Source: Shinella sp. H4-D48 (lineage in GTDB: Bacteria > Pseudomonadota > Alphaproteobacteria > Rhizobiales > Rhizobiaceae). Taken from it: 64,000 bases of DNA. Below, piece after piece: positions 34,157 through 44,574 of the stretch; the stretch's first letter is position 1; every line of letters begins with the position of its first letter. Both the position numbers and the translations under genes were made by a program. The stretch covers positions 248,001 to 312,000 of the forward strand of contig NZ_CP093337.1 of NCBI RefSeq assembly GCF_022637395.1. The letters are read 5' to 3'. Under the pieces are notes generated by a model. The model saw only the letters and a program-made list of their open reading frames with translations, did no database searches and was not told the DNA's origin.

Positions 34157-34693
34157 TTATTCGGCGGCGCCTTCGGCAGTCTTTGCTGCTTCTTCAGCAG
34201 CGGCCTTCTCGGCGGCTTCGGCTGCGGCCTTTTCAGCGGCAAGCGCCTGAGCGGCTGCGACCTTCTCGGCTTCCAGACGTGCCTTTTCCTCGGCAATGGC
34301 CTGGCGCTCGGCGTCGTTCAGCTTGCGGGCGCGGGTGCCGACGTTCTCGACGATACGGGCCGACTTGCCGCGACGATCGCGCAGGTAGTAGAGCTTGGCG
34401 CGGCGGACCTTACCGCGGCGGACGACTTCGACGCCTTCGACGAGCGGCGAGTAAACCGGGAATACGCGCTCGACGCCTTCGCCGTAGGAGATCTTGCGGA
34501 CGGTGAAGCTCTCGTTGATGCCGCCGCCGGAACGGGCGATGCAGACGCCTTCATAGGCCTGAACGCGGGTACGCGTGCCTTCCGTAACGCGTACGTTGAC
34601 GCGAACGGTGTCACCCGGGGAGAATTCCGGCAGGGTGCGCTTGGCTTCAATCTTGGCGGCCTGTTCGGCCTCGAGCTGCTTGATGATGCTCAT
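34157..34693 (-). CDS. rplS: 50S ribosomal protein L19 with long C-terminal tail
   Basis: 178 residues. The L19 core is residues about 1-125 ([60 protein letters not shown]). It is followed by an Ala/Glu/Lys-rich helical tail of about 50 residues that is absent from most bacteria but common in Rhizobiales. The start at 34693 gives [11 protein letters not shown]; a longer in-frame start has no usable ribosome-binding site. The TSUP gene separates it from trmD, so it needs its own promoter. Confidence 0.95.
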   Translation of the reverse strand: MSIIKQLEAEQAAKIEAKRTLPEFSPGDTVRVNVRVTEGTRTRVQAYEGVCIARSGGGINESFTVRKISYGEGVERVFPVYSPLVEGVEVVRRGKVRRAKLYYLRDRRGKSARIVENVGTRARKLNDAERQAIAEEKARLEAEKVAAAQALAAEKAAAEAAEKAAAEEAAKTAEGAAE

Positions 34694-34980
34694 CGGTCTA
34701 ACCTTCGGTTGTTCTGAAACAGCCAGAGCGCTCGACGGTCCCTCGGAGGTCATGCCTCCTTTGGTAGTCCGTTGCCGGACGGAGCGGATTCGCCATTCTT
34801 TGATTGCAGGTCGGCGGGATAATCCCAAATCCGAGCGGGCCAATACACCAATCGGGCCGCCTTGTCATCCCTTATGCCGGAAGAATCGGGCTGTGCGGGC
34901 GAATTTTCTCGCCTTGCCGGCCCCCGCGTCGACCGCTATCAGCAATCGAGGGGAGGCCTTTTCAGGCCCGTGGGAGTGAG

Positions 34981-35727
34981 ATGACGATCGTCGATGCCGT
35001 TTTCCTGTTTGTCGCCGGCTTCCTGTCGGGCGTGGTGAACGCCATTGCCGGCGGCGGCACCTTCCTGACCTTCGGTGCGATGACGCTGACCGGCCTGCCG
35101 CCGATCGTGGCCAGCGCCACCTCCGCAATCACGCAGTTTCCCGGCTATGTTACCTCGACGCTCGCCTATGCGCGCGAAATCCGCGCAGACAAGCGCGAAG
35201 CCATGGTTCTCGGGGCGCTGTCGCTGGTGGGCGGGCTGATCGGCGCGCTCATCCTTGTGTCGATGTCGAACGCGGCCTTCCGCGTGCTCGTTCCCTGGCT
35301 GATCCTCGGCGCGACGCTGGTCTTCGCGGCCGGGCCCTATCTGCGGCCGAAGACGCTTTCGCCGGAAAAGCCGGTCTCGCCGGCCGGGCTTGCGGGCCAG
35401 TTCGTGACTTCGATCTATGGCGGGTTCTTCGGCGCGGGCATGGGCATCATGACGCTCGCGGTACTCGGCCTCACCAAGGGCGGCGACTACCATCGGCTGA
35501 ATGCGCTGAAGAATTTCCTGGCCCTCGTCATCGCCGGCATGGCGATCGTCGTTTTCGCGAGCGGCGATGTGGTGGCCTGGCCGCAGGCCGCGATCATGGT
35601 GCCGGCCGGGGCCGTCGGCGGCTATGCCGGCGTCTGGGCGGCGCGGCGCGTGCCGCAGCCGGTCATTCGCGGCCTTGTCGTTGCCGTGGGGCTGGCGCTG
35701 ACCGTCTATTATTTCGTGATGGGCTGA
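34981..35727 (+). CDS. TSUP-family (TauE/SafE) membrane transporter
   Basis: 248 residues, about eight hydrophobic segments in two related halves: [20 protein letters not shown] and [20 protein letters not shown]. This is the TauE/SafE pattern linked to export or uptake of sulfur oxyanions and organic acids; the substrate is not known. GGAG five bases before the ATG. It reads opposite to trmD and rplS, and its last 19 bases overlap the end of trmD tail to tail. Confidence 0.9.
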   Translation: MTIVDAVFLFVAGFLSGVVNAIAGGGTFLTFGAMTLTGLPPIVASATSAITQFPGYVTSTLAYAREIRADKREAMVLGALSLVGGLIGALILVSMSNAAFRVLVPWLILGATLVFAAGPYLRPKTLSPEKPVSPAGLAGQFVTSIYGGFFGAGMGIMTLAVLGLTKGGDYHRLNALKNFLALVIAGMAIVVFASGDVVAWPQAAIMVPAGAVGGYAGVWAARRVPQPVIRGLVVAVGLALTVYYFVMG

Positions 35728-36404
35728 GCGGCCAGAAGGTCCGGCCGGCGTTCGCGCGTCAGCTTCAAGGCTTCCTCGCCGCGCCATTTCTCGATTGCCG
35801 CGTGGTTGCCGGATGTCAATACGGCGGGAATTTCCCGGTCTTCCCAGACCTGCGGGCGGGTGTAATGCGGGTGCTCCAGCAGGCCGCCCTCGAAGCTTTC
35901 ATGTTCGCCCGATAGCGCATTGCCCATGACGCCGGGCAGGATGCGAACCACTGCATCGAGCAGGATCATGGCCGCCGGCTCGCCGCCGGAGAGGATGTAG
36001 TCGCCGATGGAGACTTCCTCCAGCCCGCGCCCGTCGATGACGCGCTGGTCGACGCCCTCGAAGCGGCCGCAGACGATGATGGCGCCGTCGCCGGCTGCAA
36101 GTTCGCGCACGCGCTTCTGGGTGAGCGGCCGGCCACGCGGGCTCATCAGCAAGCGGGGGCGCTCGTCGCCTTCGCTGGCATGGTCGATGGCCCGCGCCAG
36201 CACGTCGGGCTTCAGCACCATGCCCGCGCCGCCGCCGGCCGGCGTGTCGTCGACGGAGCGGTGGCGGTCGGTGGCGAAGTCACGGATCTGGACGCAATCC
36301 AGCGCCCAGTCGCCGCGTGCAAGCGCTTTGCCGGACAGCGACTGGCCGAGCAGGCCCGGAAACATTTCCGGGTAGAGCGTCAGGACGGTGGCGCGGAAAG
36401 CCAC
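35709..36404 (-). CDS. trmD: tRNA (guanine-37-N1)-methyltransferase
   Basis: 231 residues. SPOUT/TrmD trefoil-knot motifs are present: [30 protein letters not shown] and [14 protein letters not shown]. It makes m1G37 in tRNAs to prevent frameshifts. I chose the GTG at 36404, which gives [17 protein letters not shown] and begins 1 base after the rimM stop; a GTG at 36413 is an alternative. Part of rpsP-rimM-trmD. Confidence 0.94.
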   Translation of the reverse strand: MAFRATVLTLYPEMFPGLLGQSLSGKALARGDWALDCVQIRDFATDRHRSVDDTPAGGGAGMVLKPDVLARAIDHASEGDERPRLLMSPRGRPLTQKRVRELAAGDGAIIVCGRFEGVDQRVIDGRGLEEVSIGDYILSGGEPAAMILLDAVVRILPGVMGNALSGEHESFEGGLLEHPHYTRPQVWEDREIPAVLTSGNHAAIEKWRGEEALKLTRERRPDLLAAQPITK

Positions 36405-36405
36405 G

Positions 36406-36981
36406 TCATTCACCGCCGTCTGAAAGCGGCGGGCGGCGGCGACCTGGTCCGTTTTCCTTCTCGTCGTCAACCAGGCCGGCGGCGACGGGGTCGATGAGCA
36501 GTCTTCCGCCCTCGACGTCGATTTCCAGCACGGCGGCTTCGGAGAAGGGAATGAGCACCGGCCGCTTGCCGGGCCCCTTGAGTTCAAGGAGGTCGCCGGC
36601 GCCGAAATCGAAGATGCCCGTCACCGTGCCATGGCTGCGACCTTGTTCGTCGACCGCTTCCAGCCCCTCCAGGTCGGCATAGAAGAACTCGTCCTCGTCC
36701 AGTTCCTCGTCCGGCAGGTTGTCGCGCTCAATGTAGAGATCGAGACCGTTCAGCGCTTCGGCGGCATTGCGGTCGTTGATGCCGCGGAAGCGCACGACGA
36801 CCACGTTCTTCGCCTCGCGCACCTCCAGCACCTCGAAGGACCGGCCATCGTCGGTGTGCAGGTGGCCGTAATCGCCGATGGCGGTGGGGTCGATGGTGTA
36901 GGATTTCACGCGGACCTCGCCACGCAGGCCCTGCGCGGCGCCGATGCTGCCCATGAGGACGGGATTTTCCAGTTTCACCAT
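36406..36981 (-). CDS. rimM: 16S rRNA processing protein RimM
   Basis: 191 residues. The N-terminal RimM domain is [20 protein letters not shown] and [21 protein letters not shown]; the PRC-barrel part is [20 protein letters not shown] through [16 protein letters not shown]. It binds S19 and helps mature the 30S head. The C-terminal tail is charged. It lies between rpsP and trmD, with a hairpin before it. Confidence 0.94.
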   Translation of the reverse strand: MVKLENPVLMGSIGAAQGLRGEVRVKSYTIDPTAIGDYGHLHTDDGRSFEVLEVREAKNVVVVRFRGINDRNAAEALNGLDLYIERDNLPDEELDEDEFFYADLEGLEAVDEQGRSHGTVTGIFDFGAGDLLELKGPGKRPVLIPFSEAAVLEIDVEGGRLLIDPVAAGLVDDEKENGPGRRRPPLSDGGE

Positions 36982-37063
36982 GGTTGCTTCCGAGCGTTCG
37001 ATCGTTCCGGTTTCAGACAAGGGCGGGCGAAGACGCTTTACGACGTTCCGCGCCACGCTCCAA

Positions 37064-37095
37064 ACGAAAACGGGCGGCATGAGACACGCCGCCCG
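37064..37095 (-). terminator. Hairpin terminator or attenuator between rpsP and rimM
   Basis: On the minus strand CGGGCGGC (37095-37088) pairs with GCCGCCCG (37078-37071), followed by TTTTCGTTTG. It lies 24 bases after the rpsP stop codon and may let S16 be made in excess over RimM and TrmD. Confidence 0.65.
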
Positions 37096-37118
37096 CTTCG
37101 AAATGAACGTGCCGTCGA

Positions 37119-37481
37119 TTATTCGGCGGCAGCAGCAGCGGCGTCCTCTTCCTTCTGCTTCTTCTCGGCGGCGCGCTCGACAGCCTTCTTGCCCGGCTTT
37201 GCCTTGTTCGGGTTGTTGCGGGTTTCGCGCTTCAGAACGCCAGCGTCGTCCAGGAAGCGGGCAACGCGGTCGGTCGGCTGGGCGCCCTTGGCGATCCATT
37301 CCTTGGCGCGGTCGGCGTCGATCTGGACGCGGTTGGCGTCGTCCTTGGGGAGCATCGGGTTCCAGGCGCCGAGGCGGTCGAGGAAGCGGCCGTCACGGGG
37401 CGAACGGGCGTCTGCAACGACGATCTGGTAGTACGGACGCTTCTTGGAGCCACCGCGGGCGAGACGAATTTTCAGGGACAT
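37119..37481 (-). CDS. rpsP: 30S ribosomal protein S16
   Basis: 120 residues. The S16 signature is [20 protein letters not shown] with [20 protein letters not shown]. The Lys/Ala/Glu-rich tail (about residues 90-120) makes it longer than the E. coli protein (82), as in related alphaproteobacteria. First of rpsP-rimM-trmD. Confidence 0.96.
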   Translation of the reverse strand: MSLKIRLARGGSKKRPYYQIVVADARSPRDGRFLDRLGAWNPMLPKDDANRVQIDADRAKEWIAKGAQPTDRVARFLDDAGVLKRETRNNPNKAKPGKKAVERAAEKKQKEEDAAAAAAE

Positions 37482-37517
37482 GTTTTTCTCCTTCGATGTG
37501 GTGACCCTGCGCTTGGT

Positions 37518-37844
37518 TTACGCAGGGGTATTCTGGTTTGCACCGCTGTGTTCAGCGGCAATGGCTTCATGATGCCGGATCACCTCGCGGATGATGAAGT
37601 TCAGGAACTTCTCCGCGAAATCCGGATCCAGATTGGCGTCCTTCGCCAGGCGGCGGAGGCGTTCGATCTGGTATTCTTCGCGCGCCGGATCGGCCGGCGG
37701 CAGTTCATGCGTCGCCTTGAGCACGCCCACTGCCTGGGTGCAGCGGAAGCGCTCGGCGAGCATATGCACGAGGGCAGCGTCGATATTGTCGATCGACTGC
37801 CGGTACTCGCCCAGCTGTTCGCGGACTTTCGGATCGATGCTCAT
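37518..37844 (-). CDS. Chorismate mutase, AroQ class
   Basis: 108 residues, one helical AroQ domain: EYRQSIDNIDAALVHMLAER, FRCTQAVGVLK and NFIIREVIRHHEAIA. It converts chorismate to prephenate for Phe/Tyr synthesis. It is cytoplasmic and not fused to prephenate dehydratase. It is placed between ffh and rpsP, 11 bases after ffh on the same strand, an order seen in several Rhizobiales. Confidence 0.9.
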   Translation of the reverse strand: MSIDPKVREQLGEYRQSIDNIDAALVHMLAERFRCTQAVGVLKATHELPPADPAREEYQIERLRRLAKDANLDPDFAEKFLNFIIREVIRHHEAIAAEHSGANQNTPA

Positions 37845-37855
37845 GCCTCAGCCCC

Positions 37856-39412
37856 TCACTTCTTCTTCGGCAGGCCGGGCAGGCCCGGAAGGCCGCCGAG
37901 ACCGGGAAGGCGCCCGCCGCCAAGGCCCGGCAGACCGCCGCCGCCCAGACCCGGCATGCTGCCCGGCTTGATGCCGGCGGCCTCGGCCTGCTTGGCCAGC
38001 GCCTCGAGCTGCTTTGGGTCCATCTTCGACAGGTCCGGCATGCCGCCGCCAAGGCCGCCGAGGCCCATCTTGCCGGCCAGGCCGCCCATCATCTGCTTCA
38101 TCATGCCGCCCTTCTTGCCGCCCATCATCTTCATCATGTCCGCCATCTGGCGATGCATCTTGAGAAGCTTGTTGATGTCGGAGGCATCGGTGCCGGAGCC
38201 GGCGGCGATGCGCTTCTTGCGGGAATGCTTGAGAATGTCGGGGTTGGCGCGCTCGGCCTTGGTCATCGAATTGATGATGGCGATCTGGCGGCCGAACAGC
38301 TTGTCGTCGAGGCCGGCGGCGGACATCTTGTCCTTCATGCCGGCCATGCCGGGCATCAGCCCCATGATGCCGCCCATGCCGCCCATCTTCTGCATCTGGG
38401 CCAGCTGGTCGGCAAGGTCGTTCAGGTCGAACTTGCCCTTGGCCATCTTGGCGGCCATGGCGGCCGCCTTTTCGGCGTCGATATTCTCGGCTGCCTTCTC
38501 GACGAGCGAGACGATGTCGCCCATGCCGAGGATGCGATCTGCGACACGGCGGGGGTGGAATTCCTCCAGTTCGCCCATCTTTTCGCCGACGCCGATCAGC
38601 TTGATCGGCTTGCCGGTGACGGCGCGCATGGAAAGGGCAGCACCGCCGCGGCCATCGCCGTCCATGCGGGTCAGCACGAGGCCGGTAATGCCGACGCGTT
38701 CGTCGAAATTGCGGGCGAGGTTGACGGCATCCTGACCGGTCAGCGCATCGGCGACGAGCAGGATTTCATGCGGATTGGACTTCCGCTTGATCTCCGCCAT
38801 CTCGATCATCAGCGGCTCGTCGATATGGGTGCGGCCAGCGGTGTCGAGGATGACGACGTCATGGCCGCCGAGCTTGGCGGCCTGCACGGCACGCGCGGCG
38901 ATATCGGTGGGCGACTGGCCGGCAATGATCGGCAGCGTATCGATGCCGGTCTGGACGCCGAGCTGGCGAAGCTGCTCCTGCGCGGCCGGGCGGCGCGTAT
39001 CGAGCGAGGCCATCAAGACCTTCTTTTTGTCGCGCGTGGTCAGCCGGTTGGCGATCTTGCCCGATGTGGTGGTCTTGCCCGAGCCCTGGAGGCCGACCAT
39101 CATGATGACGACGGGAGCGGCCGCATTGAGATCGATCGACACGCCCTCGGAGCCGAGCATCGACACAAGCTCGTCATGCACGAGCTTGACGACCATCTGG
39201 CCGGGCTTGATCGACTTCAGGATTTCCGCGCCGACGGCCTTCTCGCGCACCGCATCGGTGAAGGAGCGCACCACTTCCAGCGCCACGTCCGCTTCCAGAA
39301 GCGCACGGCGGACCTCGCGCAGTGCCGCCGAGACATCGGCCTCGGAAAGCGCGCCACGGCCTGTCAGTCCATTCAGAATGGAGCCAAGGCGGTCCTGGAG
39401 TGTTTCAAACAT
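37856..39412 (-). CDS. ffh: Signal recognition particle protein Ffh
   Basis: 518 residues. NG domain: MMVGLQGSGKTTTSGKIANR, DTRRPAAQEQLRQL, DTAGRTHIDE, TRMDGDGRGGAALSM. The Met-rich M domain (about residues 330-460) contains MGGMGGIMGLMPGMAGM and the RNA-binding part SRKKRIAAGSG. The C-terminus is a Gly/Pro/Leu-rich repeat. It binds signal sequences with 4.5S RNA and docks on FtsY, encoded at 43066 in this window. GGAAGA precedes the ATG. Confidence 0.95.
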   Translation of the reverse strand: MFETLQDRLGSILNGLTGRGALSEADVSAALREVRRALLEADVALEVVRSFTDAVREKAVGAEILKSIKPGQMVVKLVHDELVSMLGSEGVSIDLNAAAPVVIMMVGLQGSGKTTTSGKIANRLTTRDKKKVLMASLDTRRPAAQEQLRQLGVQTGIDTLPIIAGQSPTDIAARAVQAAKLGGHDVVILDTAGRTHIDEPLMIEMAEIKRKSNPHEILLVADALTGQDAVNLARNFDERVGITGLVLTRMDGDGRGGAALSMRAVTGKPIKLIGVGEKMGELEEFHPRRVADRILGMGDIVSLVEKAAENIDAEKAAAMAAKMAKGKFDLNDLADQLAQMQKMGGMGGIMGLMPGMAGMKDKMSAAGLDDKLFGRQIAIINSMTKAERANPDILKHSRKKRIAAGSGTDASDINKLLKMHRQMADMMKMMGGKKGGMMKQMMGGLAGKMGLGGLGGGMPDLSKMDPKQLEALAKQAEAAGIKPGSMPGLGGGGLPGLGGGRLPGLGGLPGLPGLPKKK

Positions 39413-39718
39413 CACGTCTTCCTTCTTGTTTCCAGTTGTGCCGGAAACGTCGGTGCTATCGGCGACGAAAACAAGACGCAAAGCCAAAAAGCACCCGAGG
39501 GCGCATCGCGCTGTCGGGTGTTGACCTCCGGGATCTCTTTATACCTTCGCGGGTCCCGGTCGGCGGCTTCAAGCATTCTCACTTGTCGCTGATGGCGCGG
39601 CTTTAACCTCATCGGGGCTGGAAAGTCAAGGACATCGCCAAATCCGGCTCGTCGTCACATTTGCGAGAGCCCGCGCCGGGCCGTTGCGACAAAAGGCGCG
39701 CGCACCTATCTTCTGGCG
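39413..39718. other. Divergent intergenic region of ffh and the MBL-fold gene
   Basis: 306 bases with no gene. It holds the hairpin at 39485-39520 and must contain both promoters. The + strand segment 39660-39715 precedes the MBL gene without an obvious ribosome-binding site. Confidence 0.5.
39485..39520 (-). terminator. Terminator-like hairpin in the ffh leader
   Basis: On the minus strand CACCCGA (39520-39514) pairs with TCGGGTG (39498-39492), extended inside by GCGC pairs, and is followed by CTTTTTGG. It lies 73 bases upstream of the ffh start codon, in its 5' leader, so it could be an attenuator. Confidence 0.6.
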
Positions 39719-40801
39719 ATGAATCGTCGCAAATTTCTCAAATGGTCCGGTATAGGCGCTCTCGCGATGCCTTCGGGCGGCGCAGTTGCGGGCACGGGCC
39801 GGGGGGCGAACCGTTATTATGACGGCCCCGTCAGCGACCATTTCGACGGAACGCGCTTCTTCAATCCCGATGGCGAGGAGCCGAACAATTTTGTCGAGCT
39901 GCTGCGCTGGCAATTCGGTGGCGGACGCGTGGCTTGGCCGACCGACTGGCCGAGCCCTTTTCCACCGGCCGTGCCGGAGGCGCGCGTGGCGGACGATCGC
40001 CTTGTCGTGACCATGGTGGGCCATGCCACCCTTCTGATCCAGACCGCTGGCCTCAACATCCTGACCGACCCCGTCTGGAGCGACCGGGCGAGCCCCTTGC
40101 CCTTTGCCGGGCCCAAGCGCGTCAATCCGCCGGGCATCCGGCTCGACGACCTGCCGAAGATCGACATCGTGCTCGTCACGCACAACCACTACGACCATCT
40201 CGACCTCGCAACGCTGAAAACGCTGGCCAGGCGGGACGATTGCCTGATCTTCACGCCGCTCGGCAATGACAGGATCATCGGACCGGTCGCTGGCAAGGGG
40301 CGCGTCACGACCATGGATTGGGGCGGCAGTACGCCCTTGACGGCCGATGTGACGCTCCATTGCGAACCGTGCCACCACTGGTCGGCGCGCGGGCTGGCCG
40401 ATCGCCGCATGGCGCTGTGGTCGGCTTTCCTTATCGAGACTCCGGGCGGAAAGATCTACCATATCGGCGATACCGGCTTTCACCGGGGCATCAACTACCG
40501 GGCGATCCGGGAAAAGCATGGGCCGATCCGTCTCGCCAACCTGCCTTTCGGCGCCTATGAGCCGCGCTGGTTCATGCGCCCGCAGCACCAGAATCCCGAC
40601 GAGGCCGTGCAGGGCATGGTGGCGAGCGGTGCCGCCTTTGTCGCCGGACATCATTGGGGCACGTTCCGGCTGACCAACGAGGGCGTGGACGAGCCCTTGG
40701 CGGCGTTGGAAACCGCGCTGGACGCCGCCGGCATCGGGCGCGAGCGTTTTCGCGCCATGAGGCCCGGCGAGGTGTTCGAGGTTCCTCGTTCCGCGGCCTG
40801 A
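39719..40801 (+). CDS. Metallo-beta-lactamase-fold hydrolase with Tat-type signal (NAPE-PLD/UlaG-like)
   Basis: 360 residues. The N-terminus MNRRKFLKWSGIGALAMPSG has a twin-arginine export signature. The metal motif is THNHYDHLD, with further ligands in CHHWSARG, HIGDTGFH and AGHHWGTF. The stretch VGHATLLIQTAGLNILTDPV and the DRASP region are typical for the NAPE-PLD/RomA-like branch. It probably acts in the periplasm on a phosphodiester or lipid, which is inference. No Shine-Dalgarno is clear. Confidence 0.87.
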   Translation: MNRRKFLKWSGIGALAMPSGGAVAGTGRGANRYYDGPVSDHFDGTRFFNPDGEEPNNFVELLRWQFGGGRVAWPTDWPSPFPPAVPEARVADDRLVVTMVGHATLLIQTAGLNILTDPVWSDRASPLPFAGPKRVNPPGIRLDDLPKIDIVLVTHNHYDHLDLATLKTLARRDDCLIFTPLGNDRIIGPVAGKGRVTTMDWGGSTPLTADVTLHCEPCHHWSARGLADRRMALWSAFLIETPGGKIYHIGDTGFHRGINYRAIREKHGPIRLANLPFGAYEPRWFMRPQHQNPDEAVQGMVASGAAFVAGHHWGTFRLTNEGVDEPLAALETALDAAGIGRERFRAMRPGEVFEVPRSAA

Positions 40802-40879
40802 GCAAAGTACTGGAAATCCGCGGGCTTTTCCGCCATATACGGCCCAACGGGCCGCCTTTGGCCCAATCGGGCAGGCGCA

Positions 40880-41779
40880 ATGACAAAGACGGTCGAATTC
40901 GCGAGAATGAACGGGCTGGGAAACATGATCCTGGTCGTGGACATGCGCGGGCGTCCGGATGCCGTCACGCCGGCGGCGGCGATTGCGCTCAATGCCGATC
41001 CCGCCACGCGCTTCGACCAGATCATGGCGATCCACGATCCGAAGGTCGATGGCACGGACGCTTTCATCGAGATCCTGAATTGCGACGGCACGCGGGCGCA
41101 GGCCTGCGGCAACGGCACACGTTGCGTGGTGCAGGCGCTGGCCGCAGAGACGGACAAGAAGGCATTTACCTTCCAAACCGTCGCCGGCATCCTGAACGCC
41201 GTCGAGCACGAGGACGGCACGATTTCCGTCGATATGGGCAAGCCGGTCTTCGAATGGGACCGCATTCCGCTTGCCGAGGAATTCTACGACACGAGCCGGA
41301 TCGAGTTGCAGATCGGACCGATCGACGATCCCGTGCTGCATTCGCCGTCGGTCATGTCGATGGGCAACCCGCATGCGATCTTCTGGGTCGACCGCGATCC
41401 GATGACCTTCGATCTCGACCGTTTCGGCCCGCTGCTCGAAAACCATCCGATGTTTCCGGAAAAGGCCAATATCACGCTGGCGCAGGTGACGTCGCCGACC
41501 TCAATGACGACGCGCACCTGGGAGCGCGGCGCAGGGCTGACGCTCGCCTGCGGATCGGCTGCCTGCTCGGCGGGCGTTTCCGGCGCGCGCACCGGCCGCA
41601 CGGGCCGCAAGGTGGAGATCACCGTCGCCAGCAGCCCCAACCGCGGCAGGCTCACCATCGAATGGCGCGAGGACGATCACGTCGTCATGACAGGGCCGGC
41701 CGAATGGGAGTGGTCCGGCACGCTCGATCCCGCAACCGGCGCCTTCCGCCGGGATGACGCCGAGGCGGCCGCCCTTTGA
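40880..41779 (+). CDS. dapF: Diaminopimelate epimerase
   Basis: 299 residues. The two catalytic cysteines are Cys76 in QACGNGTRC and Cys224 in [11 protein letters not shown], and the N-terminal [15 protein letters not shown] matches the alphaproteobacterial form. It converts LL- to meso-diaminopimelate for lysine and peptidoglycan. Its stop overlaps the TTG start of mtaB by three bases (TTGA), so the genes are coupled. Confidence 0.93.
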   Translation: MTKTVEFARMNGLGNMILVVDMRGRPDAVTPAAAIALNADPATRFDQIMAIHDPKVDGTDAFIEILNCDGTRAQACGNGTRCVVQALAAETDKKAFTFQTVAGILNAVEHEDGTISVDMGKPVFEWDRIPLAEEFYDTSRIELQIGPIDDPVLHSPSVMSMGNPHAIFWVDRDPMTFDLDRFGPLLENHPMFPEKANITLAQVTSPTSMTTRTWERGAGLTLACGSAACSAGVSGARTGRTGRKVEITVASSPNRGRLTIEWREDDHVVMTGPAEWEWSGTLDPATGAFRRDDAEAAAL

Positions 41780-43053
41780 GCGGGGTCGAGGTCATAACCT
41801 TCGGCTGTCGGCTCAACACCTACGAATCGGAAGTGATGCGTGCGGAAGCCGAGAAGGCGGGGCTGAACAATGCCGTGCTGGTGAACACCTGTGCGGTGAC
41901 CGGCGAGGCCGTGCGCCAGGCGCGACAGGCAATCCGCCGCGCGCGCCGCGACAATCCGCATGCCCGCATCATCGTGACCGGCTGCGCCGCACAGACCGAA
42001 AGTGCCGCTTTCGCCGGCATGCCGGAAGTGGACGCCGTACTCGGCAACGAGGAAAAGCTGAAAAGCGCCTCCTATCGCCGTTTGCCGGATTTCGGCGTCT
42101 CGGCCGAAGAGAAACTGCGCGTCAACGACATCATGAGCGTGCGGGAAACCGCGCCGCAGATGGTGAAGCTCATCGACGGCCATGTGCGCGCTTTCGTGCA
42201 GGTGCAGAACGGCTGCGACCACCGCTGCACCTTCTGCATCATCCCGTATGGTCGTGGCAATTCCCGCTCGGTGCCGATGGGCGCGGTGGTGGAGCAGGCG
42301 CGCAAACTCGTCGAGAGCGGTTACTGCGAGATCGTACTGACCGGCGTGGACGCCACCAGCTACGGCGCCGACCTGCCCGGAAAACCGAGCCTCGGGCAGC
42401 TTGCCAACACCCTTTTGAAGCAGGTGCCGGAGATCAGGCGCCTGCGGCTTTCCTCCATCGACAGCATCGAGGCGGACGATCATCTCTGGGACCTGATTGC
42501 CGACGAGCCGCGCTTCATGCCGCATCTGCATCTGTCCTTGCAGCATGGCGACGACATGATCCTCAAGCGCATGAAGCGCCGCCATTCGGCCGCCGATGCA
42601 CGTGCCTTCTGCGGTCGCGTGCGCGATCTCCGCCCGCAGGCGAGCTTCGGGGCCGACATGATCGCCGGTTTCCCGACGGAGACGGAGGAGATGTTCGCCA
42701 ATGCCGGGCGGCTCGCGGAAGATTGCGGCATCGCGCATCTGCATGTCTTTCCCTACAGTCCGCGCCCGGGAACGCCGGCCGCGCGCATGCCGCAGCTCGA
42801 CCGGACGCTGGTCAAGGAGCGTGCGGGGCGTCTGCGCGAGACTGGAAAACGGCTCGCCGAGGCCCATCTCGTCTCCATGATAGGGAGAGAGGAAATGATC
42901 CTCGTCGAGAACAACGGCCTTGCCCACACGGAAAACTTCACGCTGGTCGATGCCGCGGGTCTCAAACCGCGCGACCTTGTGCCGGTGACGATCACCGGCC
43001 ACAATGGAAAGCACCTGACCATGCGGCCCGTAACCGCCTTCTCGCATAACTAG
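41776..43053 (+). CDS. mtaB: tRNA t6A37 methylthiotransferase MtaB
   Basis: 425 residues, MiaB-like radical SAM enzyme. The N-terminal UPF0004 domain has three cluster cysteines (TFGCRLN, VNTCAVT, VTGCAAQ), and the radical SAM motif is [15 protein letters not shown]. The C-terminal TRAM domain is weak. It adds a methylthio group to t6A37 in tRNAs for ANN codons. The start is TTG, overlapping the dapF stop. Confidence 0.93.
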   Translation: MSGVEVITFGCRLNTYESEVMRAEAEKAGLNNAVLVNTCAVTGEAVRQARQAIRRARRDNPHARIIVTGCAAQTESAAFAGMPEVDAVLGNEEKLKSASYRRLPDFGVSAEEKLRVNDIMSVRETAPQMVKLIDGHVRAFVQVQNGCDHRCTFCIIPYGRGNSRSVPMGAVVEQARKLVESGYCEIVLTGVDATSYGADLPGKPSLGQLANTLLKQVPEIRRLRLSSIDSIEADDHLWDLIADEPRFMPHLHLSLQHGDDMILKRMKRRHSAADARAFCGRVRDLRPQASFGADMIAGFPTETEEMFANAGRLAEDCGIAHLHVFPYSPRPGTPAARMPQLDRTLVKERAGRLRETGKRLAEAHLVSMIGREEMILVENNGLAHTENFTLVDAAGLKPRDLVPVTITGHNGKHLTMRPVTAFSHN

Positions 43054-43065
43054 CGGACACCTTTC

Positions 43066-44574
43066 ATGGCCCTCGGCTTCATCAAGAAGATTTTCACCTT
43101 CGGAAAAGACAACGCTCCCGAGCAGAAGTCGGAGGCGGAGGTTCCCGTCGTCGTGCCCGATGATGACGCGGTAGCGCCCGCCCTGGTGGCGGAAGAGCCT
43201 GTCGAGATCGTAGAGCGCGACGCGCTGCTCGACGAAGCGGAGGCCGCCAATCCGGAAGCCGGCAGCCACGTTCCCGACGAGCCGGAGCCGGATATCTATC
43301 CCCTGCCGCATGCACCCAACCTGCCGGTCGCGAAAGACCCGGTGGCGCCGGCCGAGATGGAAACGGCGGGCGGACCTTCTGATGACGGCCCGGACGTGGT
43401 GGCGGAAGACGCGATCGTCGAGGCGGAACCGGAAGCGCCGGCCGAAGACATTGACGTTGTGGAAGAGCCCGTTGCTGTTACCGAAGATGTCATCGAGCCG
43501 GAAGAAAGCGTTGCACCCGCCGAAGAGCAGGAGGTGCCCGCAACAGACGATGCCGTTCTCGACGAGGCCGTTACCGTCGAGCCGAAGGCGCTGCCCAAGG
43601 GTTTTGCCACGGCGGAAAGCAAACCCGTCGTCGAGGTCGCGGCACCGGAGCCGAAGCGCACCTGGTTCCAGCGTCTGCGCGACGGGCTTTCGCGCACCTC
43701 CTCGCAGCTCACGGGGCAGATCACCAGCCTCTTCACCAAGCGCAAGCTTGACGATGACACGCTGCAGGATCTGGAGGATCTGCTGATCCAGGCCGATCTC
43801 GGCGTGGAGACTGCGCTGCGCATCACCGATACGCTGGCATCCGAACGCTACGGCAAGGACGTGACCGGCGCCGATGTCTCGCGCATCATGGCAAGCGAGA
43901 TCACAAAGGTGCTATCGCCGGTCGCAAGGCCACTGGAACTCGACCTCAATCACAAGCCCCACGTCATTCTTGTCGTCGGCGTCAATGGAACGGGCAAGAC
44001 CACGACGATCGGTAAGCTCGCCGCCAAACTCTCCGGCGCCGGCCTCAAGGTGATGATGGCGGCGGGCGACACGTTCCGCGCGGCGGCCATCGAGCAGCTG
44101 AAGATCTGGGCCGAACGCACCGGCTCGCAAATCGTCTCGTCCAAGCTTGGCGCGGATGCAGCGGGCCTTGCCTACGAAGCCTATGAGCGGGCGAAGGAAA
44201 GCAAGAGCGACGTGCTGATCATCGACACGGCCGGCCGCCTCCAGAACAAGACGGAGCTGATGGCGGAACTGGAAAAGATCGTGCGCGTGCTCGGCAAGCT
44301 CGATCCGGACGCGCCGCACACCGTGCTCCAGACGCTCGATGCCACGACCGGCCAGAACGCCATGAACCAGGTCGAGATTTTCCGCAACGTCGCGGGCGTT
44401 TCGGGCCTGATCATGACAAAATTGGACGGTACGGCCCGTGGCGGCATTCTTGTGGCCATTGCCGCCAAGCAAAAGCTGCCGGTCTATTTCATCGGCGTCG
44501 GCGAAGGGATCGACGATCTCGAACCCTTCGAGGCCAAGGATTTCGCGGAAGCGATTGCAGGAGTACAGGCATGA
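43066..44574 (+). CDS. ftsY: Signal recognition particle receptor FtsY
   Basis: 502 residues. An acidic, low-complexity A domain (residues 1-200, rich in Glu, Val, Ala) is followed by the NG domain: [41 protein letters not shown] and [10 protein letters not shown]. It docks ribosomes with Ffh at the membrane. Its last four bases overlap the yciB start (ATGA). It lies in the same operon as dapF and mtaB. Confidence 0.95.
   Translation: MALGFIKKIFTFGKDNAPEQKSEAEVPVVVPDDDAVAPALVAEEPVEIVERDALLDEAEAANPEAGSHVPDEPEPDIYPLPHAPNLPVAKDPVAPAEMETAGGPSDDGPDVVAEDAIVEAEPEAPAEDIDVVEEPVAVTEDVIEPEESVAPAEEQEVPATDDAVLDEAVTVEPKALPKGFATAESKPVVEVAAPEPKRTWFQRLRDGLSRTSSQLTGQITSLFTKRKLDDDTLQDLEDLLIQADLGVETALRITDTLASERYGKDVTGADVSRIMASEITKVLSPVARPLELDLNHKPHVILVVGVNGTGKTTTIGKLAAKLSGAGLKVMMAAGDTFRAAAIEQLKIWAERTGSQIVSSKLGADAAGLAYEAYERAKESKSDVLIIDTAGRLQNKTELMAELEKIVRVLGKLDPDAPHTVLQTLDATTGQNAMNQVEIFRNVAGVSGLIMTKLDGTARGGILVAIAAKQKLPVYFIGVGEGIDDLEPFEAKDFAEAIAGVQA

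Noticed and set aside
34694-34843. In-frame N-terminal extension of rplS with GGAGG next to an ATG
   Set aside because: The GGAGG is only one base from that ATG and forms a small hairpin with CCTCC. L19 proteins start at the MSIIKQ position.
37518-39412. Chorismate mutase as a recent insertion between ffh and rpsP
   Set aside because: The order ffh, chorismate mutase, rpsP is, to my knowledge, usual in Rhizobiales, so it is not a sign of transfer.
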